From NCBI RefSeq assembly GCF_000003605.2, contig NW_003133844.1:100787-139984 (forward strand): a DNA stretch of 39,198 nt, read 5' to 3'. Position numbers and translations under genes: made by a program. The stretch comes from Saccoglossus kowalevskii (Eukaryota; Hemichordata; Enteropneusta; Harrimaniidae). Shown here piece by piece: positions 37,767 to 39,198 of the stretch; positions within the stretch are counted from its first letter, which is position 1; each line of letters starts with the position of its first letter. Below the pieces are notes generated by a model, which made no database searches, was not told where the DNA came from, and saw nothing but the letters and a program-made list of their open reading frames with translations.

Positions 37767-39198
37767 TGAACAATTACAGAGTTGACAAAGATGCTTTATT
37801 TATTATATAAATGAATGTCATATTTGTACTACTGGTTGCATGTGCTTACGTAAATTACAGACTAAGGTGATTCTATGTTCAAAATAATAATAGTGTACAC
37901 AGCTTAGTTTTCACCTCTGGTAATTTTTGAAATTTGATGACTTTGTGGCATCCATGAAGTAAATGTTTTGCAAAAGTTGCTGTCATTATGTATTAAAGAA
38001 TCCAATGTTTCTCAAGAACAACTTAAAAAAAATGTCAGTTGATTAGTATACACTTCTATTGGAGATGTTCTTCTAATGTAGCAACTAAGCTACACTCCAT
38101 ACTTTCATTTTAACTACAGAAGATTCAACTTTCAATATATCACTTGATTATACAAAACAGAAATAGAGGGAAGTTACAACTAGTGACCCTTTAAGCATCT
38201 ACTTTAAATAGCATTATATATCCATTAAAATATAGGCAATATTATGAAACAAGCATATGACATTCACTGCATAGATTACTTGGAAATGCTATTCACATTT
38301 CCTGATTTGATCAACTAAATGAACAGAAAGTTTTATTTCAGAATGGTATCATTTGAAGTAATTATATTGACCGTTTTGACCAATCGATGCATACTCAGGT
38401 CAGAGGTCGATACATACTTAGCGGTATCCTCGTAATAACCTTATTATACATCTTCCCAATCTAATTATTTATTGTAGGAGACCTGCGAAATGGTAAAAAT
38501 CAGAGTTACAATCTCGCTATGAATTTAGTTTTCAAAAATGTACGCCTTCTTAGAAAAACCACCGTTTCGTTTAATATTTACAATTTGCATTTTCTGATCA
38601 GATAGAATGCAGATACTCGCAATATCCCCAAATTATGACACACTGTAACTAAAATGATGATAGGGTGACCGATATAATTAAGACAACCTATATTTAAATA
38701 TACTAACAGTATATCAATTAGCATATTTGTCATAAGATTTGAAAACAATCTGTTCTCCTCATGAATAAACCACATCCAACATGCATAGCAAAGTAATATG
38801 ATAACAAGTACTTCTATTGTGTTCATTGATATCATGGTAATTACACTGAATATTCCATATGTAAAATTATAGAATAGAGGCAGCTACTAGAATGTACAAG
38901 GATTCTGCTATTGTTTGGGTAGTGATGAGTAGATTACTCAAATGGAAGAGCAAGATTCTGCAAACCCAGAGATTATTGGGTGGGATATAATGACAAATAG
39001 TTGGCATCTGATGGTGACGTTGCTATTGTACACAGAAACTCATATTGTAACTTGATCAGGTTGTGAAGTGCTTTTCTCTTCTAGATCTGTGAAAAAAACA
39101 GAAAAGAAAAAAAAATCCAGTGGTTATGAGTAAACTAATCCTATACATAACACATGTACCGGTACTGTGTCAATGGCAGAAATGTGCCTATGATCATA
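37767..39198. other. Gene-free right end of the window
   Basis: AT-rich. A hydrophobic minus-strand open frame (38578-38835, 85 residues) has no recognisable family and no supporting splice context. I call no gene. Confidence 0.6.

Noticed and set aside
38578-38835. Hydrophobic minus-strand open frame that could be a small membrane protein
   Set aside because: AT-rich DNA readily gives Ile/Leu-rich frames; no family, splice context or conservation cue.

Overview
This window is animal nuclear DNA: AT-rich, intron-rich, with canonical GT-AG introns and many repeats. Two host genes are readable exon by exon. The proteins and the repeat load suggest an invertebrate (a lophotrochozoan or invertebrate deuterostome would fit), but the sequence does not fix the species.

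Layout: (1) 1-9.4 kb holds no host gene. It has a decayed plus-strand LINE (about 2.4-6.4 kb) interrupted by a minus-strand LINE fragment (about 4.4-5.6 kb), then a diverged tandem array with a unit near 0.9 kb (6.4-8.7 kb) and two short minisatellites. (2) 9.4-12.6 kb is intergenic with paired MITEs. (3) 12.67-18.28 kb, minus strand, is ERP29: three coding exons, 254 residues, with a signal peptide and a KDEL ending. (4) 18.28-18.89 kb is a 605-bp head-to-head interval with an ER-stress-element-like motif. (5) 18.89-33.90 kb, plus strand, is TBCCD1: seventeen coding exons, 555 residues, all phases consistent. (6) 33.9-39.2 kb is the TBCCD1 3' UTR and a gene-free, repeat-rich tail.

The two genes are not known to act together. 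ERP29 is a luminal ER secretion factor and TBCCD1 a centrosome/Golgi-positioning protein. Their only visible link is the shared divergent promoter interval.

The most unusual items lie in TBCCD1 introns. A 1,008-bp transposon has perfect 77-bp terminal inverted repeats and a 10-bp target duplication, and carries a broken RecQ-helicase-like fragment. A five-copy 87-bp tandem repeat duplicates the end of coding exon 6 with its splice donor. At least two MITE families and several further foldback elements are spread through the window. I found no CRISPR array, no rRNA or convincing tRNA gene, and no multi-gene system that looks like a new biological machine.
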